From Kibdelosporangium sp. MJ126-NF4 (lineage in GTDB: Bacteria > Actinomycetota > Actinomycetes > Mycobacteriales > Pseudonocardiaceae), in the NCBI RefSeq assembly GCF_000826545.1, contig NZ_CDME01000011.1, forward strand, positions 1,440,657-1,504,656: a stretch of DNA of 64,000 nucleotides, given 5' to 3'. Under the pieces are notes generated by a model. That model ran no database searches and was not told the origin of the DNA. It worked only from the letters and a program-made list of their open reading frames with translations. Each line of letters begins with the position of its first letter. Within the stretch, counting starts at the first letter, position 1. Below, one piece after another: positions 7,565 through 15,535 of this stretch. The position numbers and the translations under genes are program-made.

Positions 7565-8985
7565 CCGCCATGTCGCCCGCCCGGCCGAACACGGCGGAAC
7601 TGCTCGCCGAACTGACCGCGGCGGCCGCCGCGGTCAGCGGCAACAGCTGGCTGGCAGCCGGTCTCGGCCGTTCCAGCGCGGCCGTCGGCATGCTCGGGTC
7701 GTCGTCCAGCCCCCTGTCCGCGCTGTCCGGCTCGGGCCTCGGCTGGTTCACGCCGTACGTGTCGTTCCTCGAAGAGCCGCTCGGCCAGCTGCGCGGCAAC
7801 CCTGGCTCGGTGTCCTCAGGGGCACAGGACTTCCAGGACGCCGGGCAGAGCGTCTCCTCGCTCGCGTCGTCCTATCGGGAGTCGACCGGCTCGCAGACGG
7901 GATCGTGGTCGGGTTCGTCCGCGTCGGCCTACCGGGACGCGGGATCGCAGCACGCCGACGGCGTCGCCGCGCTCGGCCAGGCCAGCTCGACCGTGGCCAG
8001 TGCGATCTCCGCCGCCGGTGAGGTGGTCGGGCAGGCGATCGAGGCGATCACGCAGCTGGTGACCGAGGCGGTCGGCAAGATCATCCCGATCATGTCGCAG
8101 GCGGTGGCCTCCGCCCCGCCGACCTTCGGCCAGAGCATCGTCGCGGCGATCCCGCAGTGCGTGCAGATCGCCGTCGACTGTGGCCAGAAGATCCTCGCCA
8201 AGATGATGGCACTGCTGACCAGCGGGCAGAACCTGCTCAAGCTCGTCAAGGGCGCGCTCGCGGTCGTCGACGTGGTCAAGAAGGTGCTGTCGCAGATCAG
8301 CAAGCAGAGCACCCAGCAGCCCACGAACGACAAGTCGCAGACCACCGCCCAGCAGACCCAGGCACAGCAGAACCAAGCCAAGGCACAGCAGAACCCAGCG
8401 GCCCAGGGTGAGGCGGCAGAGCGGCAGAGCGGCAGCCCGACGTCGGCCGCGAGCGCTGTTCCGATGTCGAGCGGCTCGTCCTCGACAGGCAGTTCGCCGT
8501 CCGGTCAGGCATCGCCGCGTGTCGCCGCGCAGTCGACCGGCACGAACTCGATGCCGCGGCCTGGGTCGTTCGCCGACGCGGCCGCGCCGACATACACACG
8601 GACCTCCAGCGCCTCACCGGGATTCCCGACGACCACGTCCACGCCATCGGGTTTCGGTGGTGGCAGCGGAATGGGTGTCGTGCCGACCGCCGGTGCCCCA
8701 GCCGGTGCCACGGGTGGTTCCAGCATGGCCGGTGACCGCCGCGCCCTGGCCGTCGGTCCGGTCGCCGGTGCGCCGGGCAAGGACATGACAGCGGGCCGTG
8801 CCGCTGGCGGTGCTGGTGCGGCCGGAGCCGGGATGTACGGTTCGCCCGCTGGCATGGGGGCCGCCGGACGGGAGGAAGACAAGGAACACCAGCGGAAGTA
8901 CGCGCTGACCGACCACGACGAGGACCCATTCGATGAGCCGGACGAGTCGGTCGTCATCGCCCCCAAGGTGATTGGTGAGGACTGA
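7561..8985 (+). CDS. WXG-like type VII secretion target with Gly/Ser-rich tail
   Basis: Encodes 474 residues from an ATGA overlap with the EspC-like gene. A WXG-type turn WSG (116-118, in SWSGSSASAYRDAG) lies between two helical segments. A more hydrophobic helical part (about 140-240, including VVDVVKKVLSQISKQ) follows, then a Gln/Ala/Ser/Gly-rich tail and an acidic end rich in Asp and Glu. This is the usual build of an EspB/EspA-like ESX substrate. The hydrophobic middle could contact a membrane. The last bases lie 3 bp before the secreted esterase gene, so the transcript probably continues into it. Confidence 0.7.
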   Translation: MTAMSPARPNTAELLAELTAAAAAVSGNSWLAAGLGRSSAAVGMLGSSSSPLSALSGSGLGWFTPYVSFLEEPLGQLRGNPGSVSSGAQDFQDAGQSVSSLASSYRESTGSQTGSWSGSSASAYRDAGSQHADGVAALGQASSTVASAISAAGEVVGQAIEAITQLVTEAVGKIIPIMSQAVASAPPTFGQSIVAAIPQCVQIAVDCGQKILAKMMALLTSGQNLLKLVKGALAVVDVVKKVLSQISKQSTQQPTNDKSQTTAQQTQAQQNQAKAQQNPAAQGEAAERQSGSPTSAASAVPMSSGSSSTGSSPSGQASPRVAAQSTGTNSMPRPGSFADAAAPTYTRTSSASPGFPTTTSTPSGFGGGSGMGVVPTAGAPAGATGGSSMAGDRRALAVGPVAGAPGKDMTAGRAAGGAGAAGAGMYGSPAGMGAAGREEDKEHQRKYALTDHDEDPFDEPDESVVIAPKVIGED

Positions 8986-8988
8986 GGG

Positions 8989-10080
8989 ATGACACGCACT
9001 CACGCGACGACTCCGCGCGGGCTGGTGGTCGCGCTGGCCCTGGTCGTCGCTGTGTTCGGGTTCGCCGTGCCGTCGGCGCGAGCGGCGAGTACACCGCCGC
9101 GGTTCGCCGACGGCTTCGGCCTCACCGTTGTCAGCCAACCCGCGTGGGTGGACGCGAACGAACGGACCTTCACCGTCACCGTGCGGTCCGACCAGGTCCC
9201 GGCCTACGCGGTGCTCGCGAACCAGGTCTCCGGCGAGCATGTCATCTCGGTCACCCTGCCAAGCGGGTACGACAACGACGCGCCCACGCGCTACCCGGTG
9301 CTGTACTCGCTGCACGGCGCAGGGGACTACCCGAACTCCCCTCGCAACCAGGCAGTCACCGAACGGTCGACAGCGGGCGTTCCGCTGATCACCGTGATGC
9401 CCAACGGTGGCGGCCGCAGCTGGTACTCGAACTGGGTGAACCCGGGTGCGCACGGCAGGCAGAACTGGGAGAACTTCCACCTCGACCAGGTGATCCCGCT
9501 GATCGACGCCAACCTCAGGACGATCGCGAGCCGCGCGGGCAGGGCGATCGCCGGTCATTCGATGGGCGGCTTCGGCGCGTTCCACTACGCCGAGCACCGG
9601 CCGGAGCTGTTCAGCTACCTCGGCAGTTTCTCCGGTGGGCTCGACCTGCTCAACCAGGGGATGCGCGGGGCAGTGGTCGGCAGTCAGTCACTGGAGTCCT
9701 ACGGCAAGCCGACGGCGGCGATCGACGCGATCTTCGGCCCACCGGTGTGGCCGCTCGACGGCGTATGGAACGCCCAGAGCCCAGCCCAGCACGTCAGTTC
9801 GCTGCGTGGCATGGGCGTGGCGATGTATGTGGGCAACGGCGGTGACCTCACGGTCAACCCGATCCAGGCCGTGTTCGAGAACCAGGCGCGAGAAACGGCC
9901 GTGGTGACGTCTAAGTTCCTGACCAGCGCGGGTATCCCGTTCGACTTCCTCGACTACGGCGACGGCAGCGCATGGGCACCCGGCTGCACCGGCAAGCACA
10001 ACGACAACGTGTGCCTGCAGGCAGACCTGAACCACTTCATTCCGTTGGTGATGAAACGTCTCGGAGGACCCATTTCATGA
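8989..10080 (+). CDS. Secreted esterase, antigen 85/esterase D-like fold
   Basis: Encodes 363 residues. A Sec signal peptide (hydrophobic stretch about 12-30, cleavage near SARA-AS) directs export. The mature part is an alpha/beta hydrolase of the putative esterase family: YPVLYSLHGAG forms the oxyanion side and the nucleophile elbow is GHSMGG. An acid and a C-terminal His (LNHFIP) complete a plausible triad. Relatives cleave acyl esters or transfer mycolyl groups; the substrate here is unknown. The gene starts 3 bp after the ESX substrate gene and overlaps the next gene by ATGA, suggesting coexpression. Confidence 0.8.
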   Translation: MTRTHATTPRGLVVALALVVAVFGFAVPSARAASTPPRFADGFGLTVVSQPAWVDANERTFTVTVRSDQVPAYAVLANQVSGEHVISVTLPSGYDNDAPTRYPVLYSLHGAGDYPNSPRNQAVTERSTAGVPLITVMPNGGGRSWYSNWVNPGAHGRQNWENFHLDQVIPLIDANLRTIASRAGRAIAGHSMGGFGAFHYAEHRPELFSYLGSFSGGLDLLNQGMRGAVVGSQSLESYGKPTAAIDAIFGPPVWPLDGVWNAQSPAQHVSSLRGMGVAMYVGNGGDLTVNPIQAVFENQARETAVVTSKFLTSAGIPFDFLDYGDGSAWAPGCTGKHNDNVCLQADLNHFIPLVMKRLGGPIS

Positions 10081-11198
10081 AGTCCTTGCGCCTCAGTGTG
10101 ATCGGCGCTGTCCTGACTGTTTCGAGTGTGGCACTCGCGCCCACAGCGAGCGCAGCGACGCCTGCGGAGATCCTGCAGGCGGGTGCCGAGTTGGGCGTCC
10201 GCGACGGGTATCCCGGCGTGATCGGACTGGTCAGCAACGGCACCACCAGCCATCTGGTGAAGGCAGGACAGGGAAACCGGTTCACCGGCGTCCCAGCGGA
10301 TCCCACGGCGAAGTTCCGAATCGGCAGCAACACCAAGGCGTTCGTGTCGACGGTCCTGTTGCAACTGGAGAGCGAAGGCAAGCTCTCGATCGACGACACC
10401 GTGGCCAGGTGGCTGCCCGACGCGGTGAAGGCAAACGGCCACGACGGAACAAAGATCAGCATCCGACAGTTGCTCAACCACACATCCGGCCTGCCGGACT
10501 ACGCGGGCGACACCCGCGTGTCCGTGCCGTACATCGCGAACAACAACCCACGCCAGCCATGGCCGCCGCAGACGCTGGTGGACATCGCACTGTCAGCGGC
10601 GCCAGTCGGAGCACCAGGGGAGAAGTTCTTCTACGCCAACACGAACTACGTGCTGGCGGGAATGGCGATCAAGGCGATCACCGGCAACGACCCGGCCGTC
10701 GAAGTGCAGCGCCGCATCGTCGAACCGTTGGGCCTGAAGGACACCACGTACCCGACAGCGGAACCAGCGATGCCAGCCAACTCACTGGGTGGACACTTCT
10801 GGGTCGGCAATTTCCTGATCAGGGACGTGACCGCATCGAACGTGCAGGTCTTCGGGCCCGCGGGCGCGATGGTGTCCACACTGAACGACCTCGCCGCGTT
10901 CGAGCGAGCATTGTTCTCCGGGAAGCTGCTGCCGCCCGCGCAGATGACCGAACTGAAGACGACCGTGCCGTTGGGCGGCGGTAGTGGTTACGGGTTGGGC
11001 GTGGGCTCCGCGCCGACGTCGTGTGGGACGGCCTGGAACCACAATGGTGCCGTGCTCGGGTATTACAGCATGTGGCTCACCAGTGAGGACGGCAGCAAGC
11101 AGGTGGTCGTCGCCGCCAACGAGTTCCATATGCTGGGTGGAACGCGTGGGCAGCAGGACATCGGCAAGGCAGCGCTGGACGCCTACTGCGCGTTGTGA
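10077..11198 (+). CDS. Secreted serine hydrolase, beta-lactamase/DD-peptidase fold
   Basis: Encodes 373 residues from ATG 10077, overlapping the esterase stop. A signal peptide ends near TASA-AT. Class C beta-lactamase/DD-peptidase motifs are present: SNTK (S-x-x-K, catalytic Ser and Lys), YAN in FFYANTNYV, and HNG late in the protein in place of K-T-G. The HTSGLPDY segment is characteristic of this family, which includes D-aminopeptidases, esterases and R61-like carboxypeptidases. It probably acts on peptidoglycan or an ester outside the cell. Coupling to the esterase suggests a shared envelope substrate. Confidence 0.85.
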   Translation: MKSLRLSVIGAVLTVSSVALAPTASAATPAEILQAGAELGVRDGYPGVIGLVSNGTTSHLVKAGQGNRFTGVPADPTAKFRIGSNTKAFVSTVLLQLESEGKLSIDDTVARWLPDAVKANGHDGTKISIRQLLNHTSGLPDYAGDTRVSVPYIANNNPRQPWPPQTLVDIALSAAPVGAPGEKFFYANTNYVLAGMAIKAITGNDPAVEVQRRIVEPLGLKDTTYPTAEPAMPANSLGGHFWVGNFLIRDVTASNVQVFGPAGAMVSTLNDLAAFERALFSGKLLPPAQMTELKTTVPLGGGSGYGLGVGSAPTSCGTAWNHNGAVLGYYSMWLTSEDGSKQVVVAANEFHMLGGTRGQQDIGKAALDAYCAL

Positions 11199-11355
11199 CG
11201 AACGCCGGGTTGAGCCAAGAGGACCATCGGTAAGTCCAGAAGTACGCGCGCAAGGCGCATGGGTTTGCGGCTGTGCGTGGGCGCGGGGGTGTGCGGCGTG
11301 CGCGAGCGCAAGTGCTTGCGCGCCTGCCGCCTGCGCGCCAGCGCGCCAGCGCAGG

Positions 11356-11616
11356 GGTGTGGTTCGTGGGGTGTCCCTCCCGTATGGCCTGGGCGCAGCC
11401 ATACCATGGCGTGTCGGGAGGTCGGCCTACGCGACCCAACCCCAAGCGCAGGCCCTACCGACCTCCCGGCACGTCGTGGTTTCCTTTGGCAGGTCATACG
11501 GGAGGGGCGCCCCGCGCCCCCACTTGACCCAGGAAGTCACGTGGGCTGAGCGAACCGGGCGAGAAACGAAGCTCTGTTTGTGTCCCCCTCTTGGAGGCCT
11601 GCCCGCCGGCGAGGCA
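11356..11616 (+). repeat. Palindromic repeat element, copy A
   Basis: About 260 bp repeated in inverted orientation at 11887-12150. The 5' half is itself a nested palindrome: outer arms CCCTCCCGTATGGCCTG (11375-11391) and CAGGTCATACGGGAGGGG (11490-11507), and inner arms around GTGTCGGGAGGTCGG and CCGACCTCCCGGCACG. The 3' half, from CAGGAAGTCACGTG to GGAGGCCTGCC-CGCCGGCGAGG, is non-palindromic but also conserved between copies. No transposase is encoded. It looks like a non-autonomous mobile element (MITE-like) or a structured RNA or DNA repeat. Confidence 0.8.
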
Positions 11617-11886
11617 TCTGTGTCTTTCTCTTTACCCCGGTGACACGCGACCGACTGGCCGACTGTGACCGAAACCTTGGTTCCACGCCCCATAAGACAG
11701 TCCCCCCGCCCAACCCGGGGGGCGTCCCTGCTCCAGTCTACCGGCAATAACCCCTGGTCAACGGGTTACCGACGAGTTGTGGACAACGGGATTCGCCGAT
11801 GATCCCTTCGCCTCAGGGACGAGCCTGTGGTGCCCGCCGTGTCGGGCTTGTTCCCGACGCTCGAGTTCACTGGTGGCACGAAGAGC

Positions 11887-12150
11887 AGGTCCTCGCCGGA
11901 CGGCAGGCCTCCGAGAGGGAACCAACACGTGGTCTGTCCACCCGGTTGGCTCTGCTCACGTGATTTCCTGTGCCTGGAAAAAGAGGGCGTGGTCGGTTCC
12001 CTCCCGTATGGCCTGCCGGAGGAAACCACGGCGTGCCGGGAGGTCGGTATCGCCTGCGCTGTGGGTTGGTTTGCGTAGGCCGACCTCCCGACACGCCGTG
12101 GTATGGCTTCGCCCAGGCCATACGGGAGGAAACCAACCACGAACCCCACC
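11887..12150 (-). repeat. Palindromic repeat element, copy B (inverted)
   Basis: Reverse-orientation copy of the element at 11356-11616, nearly the same length. The palindromic half is 11998-12130, with arms CCTCCCGTATGGCCTG and CAGGCCATACGGGAGG; the inner arms GGCGTGCCGGGAGGTCGG (12030-12047) and CCGACCTCCCGACACGCC (12080-12097) pair almost perfectly. Differences between copies A and B are scattered, and several preserve pairing between arms, which hints at selection on the folded structure rather than a very recent duplication. Confidence 0.8.
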
Positions 12151-12152
12151 TT

Positions 12153-12206
12153 TGCGCTATGCGCGCAAGGCCTCCTGCTCGCCCATGCGCTATGCGCGCA
12201 AGGCCT
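12153..12206. repeat. Two 21-bp direct repeats
   Basis: TGCGCTATGCGCGCAAGGCC followed by T occurs at 12153-12173 and again at 12186-12206, 33 bp apart. Each unit contains the self-complementary core TGCGCGCA. A related degenerate unit (TACGCGCGCAAGGCGCAT) lies near 11243-11260 beside copy A of the palindromic element, so the motif flanks both copies. Confidence 0.7.
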
Positions 12207-12274
12207 GAGATGGGTTGCGTTGCGCTGGGCTGGGCTGGACTTGGGGTTGTTCTCATGGGTTTGGCAGAGTGGTC

Positions 12275-12314
12275 CGGCCGTCACGGCACTGGCGGAACAG
12301 CGCCGTGACGGCCG
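12275..12314. terminator. Strong hairpin between convergent transcription units
   Basis: Perfect 13-bp stem CGGCCGTCACGGC / GCCGTGACGGCCG with a 14-nt loop, placed just beyond the stop of the minus-strand remnant at 12322 and in the convergent gap. There is no long T-tract, as is common for GC-rich actinobacterial terminators. It could serve both strands. Confidence 0.6.
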
Positions 12315-12321
12315 AGTCTTG

Positions 12322-12486
12322 TTACCAGCCCGACGGGGAGGTCAGGCCCGTGATGGTTCTCGTTGAACCGAGGTCGAGTCTGGTCTCCTTGTCGGAATTG
12401 GGTTTCAGCGTTCGGTAGTTCGCCTGCTGGAGGTTGATCGGCAGCAGGCCCTCACCGGCTGCTTTGAGCAGGTTCCGGCGCCTCAC
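12322..12486 (-). pseudogene. Gene remnant: Tat-like N-terminus joined to a discoidin-like C-terminus
   Basis: A 54-codon frame starts with GTG overlapping the GH31 stop (GTGA) and ends with TAA at 12322. It begins RRRNLLKAAGEG, which resembles the n-region of a twin-arginine signal, but then runs straight into QQANYRTLKPNSDKETRLDL and GSTRTITGLTSPSGW, which resemble the end of an F5/8-type carbohydrate-binding module. No hydrophobic signal core lies between them. The simplest reading is an internal deletion of a second secreted glycosidase gene that once followed GH31. A genuine small peptide cannot be excluded. Confidence 0.5.
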
Positions 12487-15200
12487 CGGGCCGGGCCTGT
12501 CGCGCTGATCTCGGCGGCCGAGGTCCAGGGCCCGCTGTCACCCGCTTCCGACAACGCCCGCAGTTTCACGTATCGCCCCGTTTTCGCTGTGAACGTCGCT
12601 CGTTTCACCGCCGCGGTGTCCGCCCATTCGCCAGAGGAGACCGCTGTTCCCCAGGTGGAGTTGTCGGCGGACACGTAGATCTCGTACCGGCCGATCCGCC
12701 CGTTGGTCCCGCCGTCCTGCCGGGGCAGGTACGACACGCTGTCCACGCCGTAGGTGGCGCCGAGGTCGATGGTGAGCTCGTGCGGCAGCGGCGCCGCGGT
12801 GCCCGAGTACCTGGTGTGCCACTTGGTTTCCGGCTTGTCGTCGATGGCGTTGACGGCCGCGCCGTTCTCGCTGGAGGTCTCCTCGCTGTCCGCCTTCACC
12901 TTCCACGCCGACTTCGGGATCGACGGCGACCCGGTGACCGGTGTGCCCGTGTGGATCCCGGCACCGGTCGCCACGAGCGCGAAGCCGGACGAGGTCGGTC
13001 GCGAGGCGGTCTTGGTGTGCAGCACACCGTCGTAGAACCAGCCGGATGCGGCGGCGTCGTAGTCGCTCTTGCTCGTGTACTTGGTCAGCGCGGTGCCGTC
13101 CAGCGTGACCGAACCGGGCGCGGAGGCGACGTGCACGTCGAACTCGTAGCCCCGGTTGGCGAGCTTGCCGGTGTACGAGCCGTTCAGCGCGCCCACGGTG
13201 ACACGGACATCACCTGTCCCGCTGGTCGGCGCCGAGACGTCGACCTTCTGCCGTGCGAACGAGCCGTTCTTGTACGCCCTGCTCAGGCCGTCGTCCTCGT
13301 ACAGGTCGAACGACGATGTGCCGTTCGGGTAGATGTCGTAGGAGATCGGGGTCGCGGGCTTCTCCCCGGAGTAGTTCATCTGCGGCCACATCGGCACGAT
13401 CGAGCCGCCACGCACGAACAGCGGCAGCGTGTCCAGCGGGGCGCTGTACCCGTCGAGCCAGCCTGGGCCGGTCCACACCTTGCCGGTCCAGTAGTCGGTC
13501 CACGTCCCAGCGGGGAGGTAGATCCGGTCACGGGTGGTGGTGTCGGACACCACGGGCGCGACGAGGAAAGCGTTGCCCGCCATGAACTGCCCGGACGTGG
13601 CGTTGCCGCGCGCGGTCGGGTCGTTCTCGAACTCCAGCGCCATCGCGCGCACGGTCGGCACGCCGGTGTCGGCGGCGGCACGGGAGAGCGTGTAGAAGTA
13701 CGGCGTCAGGCGCATCTTCAGCTTGAGGTACTTGCGGTTGATCGACAGGTACGGGTCGGAGAACCGCCACGGCTGCTTGTCGTGGTAGCCCGACTGCGGG
13801 TTCGTCGCGCCCCAGCCGGACATGGTCATCAGTGACGGGGTGAACGCCTTCCACTGCAGGTCGCGCACGAACGTCTTGGGCGAGCCGGAGTAGATGCCGT
13901 CCACGTCACCGGCCGCGTAGTTGAACCCGGAGAACCCGGCTCCGGCGATGGCCGGGACGTGCCAGCGCATGTCGTCCCACGTGCCGTACGTGTCGCCGGT
14001 CCAGACGACGGCGTTGCGCTGGGTGCCCGCCCAGCCGTCGACCGTCCACACGAAACGCCGGGCGTCGGCGTTGCGCTCGATGCCGTCCACCGCGGACTGC
14101 ACGCCGTCGAACGCGCCCTGGTATCCGCCGCCGACCCAGGCGACGTCGGTCTTCACCGCGCGGGTGCCCGCGGTCCCGACCTCCCAGTCGATGTTGGACA
14201 GGCTGCGCTGCGTCCACAGACCGGTCTGGAAGCCCTTGGCCTTCAGGTCGGTCACCGTCTTCGGCAGGTCCTTGTAGGAGCAGCCGTAGCCGTCGTTGGG
14301 CAGGAACCAGCCGGACGGCATGTCCGCGGTCCGCGCGTCGTTGGCGTACCCGACGACGTCCGGTGTGACCTGGTGGCGTACCCGGTTGTGGTCGCCGGTG
14401 TAGTCCGGGTTGGAGGCGTTCCAGCAGTCCGCGTTGCCCATCTCCAGTCCCCAGATCGGTGCCAGGAACGGCTTGCCGGTGACGTCGGTGTAGTCGCCGA
14501 GGACGTCCTTGAGGGAGTTGCCGACGAAGTAGTAGGCGTCGAACCGGTTCTCGTCGTGCCGCGTGGCCACAGTGGACGCGAAGTTGTACTGGCCCTTTGC
14601 CCACGTGTTGCGCATGACGCCGTATCCGGCCGTGGACAGGTAGAACGGTGCCGGGCTCGCGTTGTTGTTCTCACGCCACTTGTTGTCGACGGCGACTGGC
14701 ACGCTCTTGTCCCGCAACGCCCATTCGCCCAGGCGCAATCCCGTTCCGTAGAACTGTTCGTCGCCGCCTCTGGCCAGGCGTTGGGTGGTCTGGTTGTTGG
14801 TCCACGTCAGACCGGCCGACTCGCGCCACACCGGCGTGGCGTTGTCCGCCTTGTACAACTCGAAGCGCATCGGCTGCTTGTAGACCCGCAGCGTGAGGGC
14901 GCCGGTGGAGATCCGGTGGTAGGTGCCTTCGTCGGTGGCGGTCGTGGTGACCTGGCCGAAGTCGGTGCGGATCGCGAGCTTGCTGCCCGCCGGGTCGGCG
15001 AACGTGCCGGTCGGCGCGAGCCACAGCCGGAAAATGTCGGACCTGGCGAAGGTCACGCGCACTTTCGCCGAACCGGCGGTGACCGTGTACGTGCTGCCGG
15101 AGCCGGTGAACCCGGTGACGTTGCCCGCGGTCTCCGCGAAGGCGGCGGGTGGCGGCACCAGGGCCACCCCGATCAGCACAAGTGCGGCGAGTAGGCGCAT
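12483..15200 (-). CDS. Secreted GH31 glycoside hydrolase with F5/8 (CBM32-like) domain
   Basis: Encodes 905 residues from ATG 15200 with GAGGAGAAGG upstream. A signal peptide (1-22, ending AFA) is followed by a GH31 N-terminal beta domain and barrel. The expected nucleophile Asp is D352 in TDVAWVGGGYQ and the acid/base is D403 in VVWTGDTYGTWDDM. The C-terminal 130 residues form a discoidin/F5-8 module (AVNAIDDKPETKWHTRYSG, LTIDLGATYGVDSVSYLPRQ). GH31 enzymes remove alpha-linked sugars with retention. The NADCWN segment and domain plan recall GH31 enzymes acting on alpha-galactosyl or GalNAc substrates, but specificity is uncertain. Upstream palindromes suggest sugar-responsive control. Confidence 0.88.
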   Translation of the reverse strand: MRLLAALVLIGVALVPPPAAFAETAGNVTGFTGSGSTYTVTAGSAKVRVTFARSDIFRLWLAPTGTFADPAGSKLAIRTDFGQVTTTATDEGTYHRISTGALTLRVYKQPMRFELYKADNATPVWRESAGLTWTNNQTTQRLARGGDEQFYGTGLRLGEWALRDKSVPVAVDNKWRENNNASPAPFYLSTAGYGVMRNTWAKGQYNFASTVATRHDENRFDAYYFVGNSLKDVLGDYTDVTGKPFLAPIWGLEMGNADCWNASNPDYTGDHNRVRHQVTPDVVGYANDARTADMPSGWFLPNDGYGCSYKDLPKTVTDLKAKGFQTGLWTQRSLSNIDWEVGTAGTRAVKTDVAWVGGGYQGAFDGVQSAVDGIERNADARRFVWTVDGWAGTQRNAVVWTGDTYGTWDDMRWHVPAIAGAGFSGFNYAAGDVDGIYSGSPKTFVRDLQWKAFTPSLMTMSGWGATNPQSGYHDKQPWRFSDPYLSINRKYLKLKMRLTPYFYTLSRAAADTGVPTVRAMALEFENDPTARGNATSGQFMAGNAFLVAPVVSDTTTRDRIYLPAGTWTDYWTGKVWTGPGWLDGYSAPLDTLPLFVRGGSIVPMWPQMNYSGEKPATPISYDIYPNGTSSFDLYEDDGLSRAYKNGSFARQKVDVSAPTSGTGDVRVTVGALNGSYTGKLANRGYEFDVHVASAPGSVTLDGTALTKYTSKSDYDAAASGWFYDGVLHTKTASRPTSSGFALVATGAGIHTGTPVTGSPSIPKSAWKVKADSEETSSENGAAVNAIDDKPETKWHTRYSGTAAPLPHELTIDLGATYGVDSVSYLPRQDGGTNGRIGRYEIYVSADNSTWGTAVSSGEWADTAAVKRATFTAKTGRYVKLRALSEAGDSGPWTSAAEISATGPAR

Positions 15201-15234
15201 GCCTTCTCCTCGGCGGTGAGGTTGAGCAGGGTCA

Positions 15235-15260
15235 GTGCAGCCTTGTGATCAAAACTGCAC
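15235..15260. promoter_or_regulatory. Inverted repeat upstream of the GH31 gene
   Basis: GTGCAG and CTGCAC separated by 14 nt, starting 35 bp before the GH31 ATG on its promoter side. Size and position fit a dimeric repressor site or a 5'-leader stem, but the 6-bp arms are short enough to arise by chance. Confidence 0.3.
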
Positions 15261-15370
15261 GTTTCAAGCATGCATCGAACACGTATGCGCAATCAAGAGG
15301 TGGTTGTTCCCGGTCGTTCCCACCGACGGAACCGTGAGGTCCGTACTGGCAGTGGGGATATCACCGACAG

Positions 15371-15386
15371 TGACAAGATCTTGTCA
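15371..15386. promoter_or_regulatory. Perfect 16-bp palindrome TGACAAGATCTTGTCA
   Basis: Lies in the 575-bp divergent region between the GH31 and Nramp-like genes. Perfect dyad symmetry with AT-rich surroundings (a TATATTCTT run follows) suggests an operator. The binding protein is unknown, since no regulator gene is adjacent. Confidence 0.45.
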
Positions 15387-15535
15387 ACAGGAAACGGTCG
15401 GTATATTCTTCGGGAAGTGGTGATCATCCAATGATCGGCGACAGCGGTGTGTTCGGCTATTCGGCCTCCTCCTTTCGACGGTTAATGGCACACAGTCGCC
15501 ACTCGTCGGTATCGCGTTTCCTGAGGCAGGGGCTC

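Larger units (their letters stand above)
11199..12321. other. 1.1-kb noncoding gap between convergent genes
   Basis: Lies between the 3' ends of the serine hydrolase gene and the minus-strand gene remnant. Open frames here are short and follow repeat boundaries, so I treat none as genes. The interval holds two inverted copies of a palindromic repeat (11356-11616 and 11887-12150), a pair of 21-bp direct repeats (12153-12206), GC-rich imperfect repeats at 11240-11355 and a strong hairpin (12275-12314). The centre between the copies (about 11640-11870) shows no feature. Confidence 0.7.

Noticed and set aside
11259..11643. Arg/Pro-rich frames across the palindromic repeats
   Set aside because: They exist because the repeats are GC-rich and palindromic. 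No codon bias, no ribosome binding site, and frames differ between the two copies.
12483..15200. Large open frames on the plus strand opposite the GH31 gene
   Set aside because: High-GC shadow frames; the minus-strand protein has a complete GH31 signature and a signal peptide.
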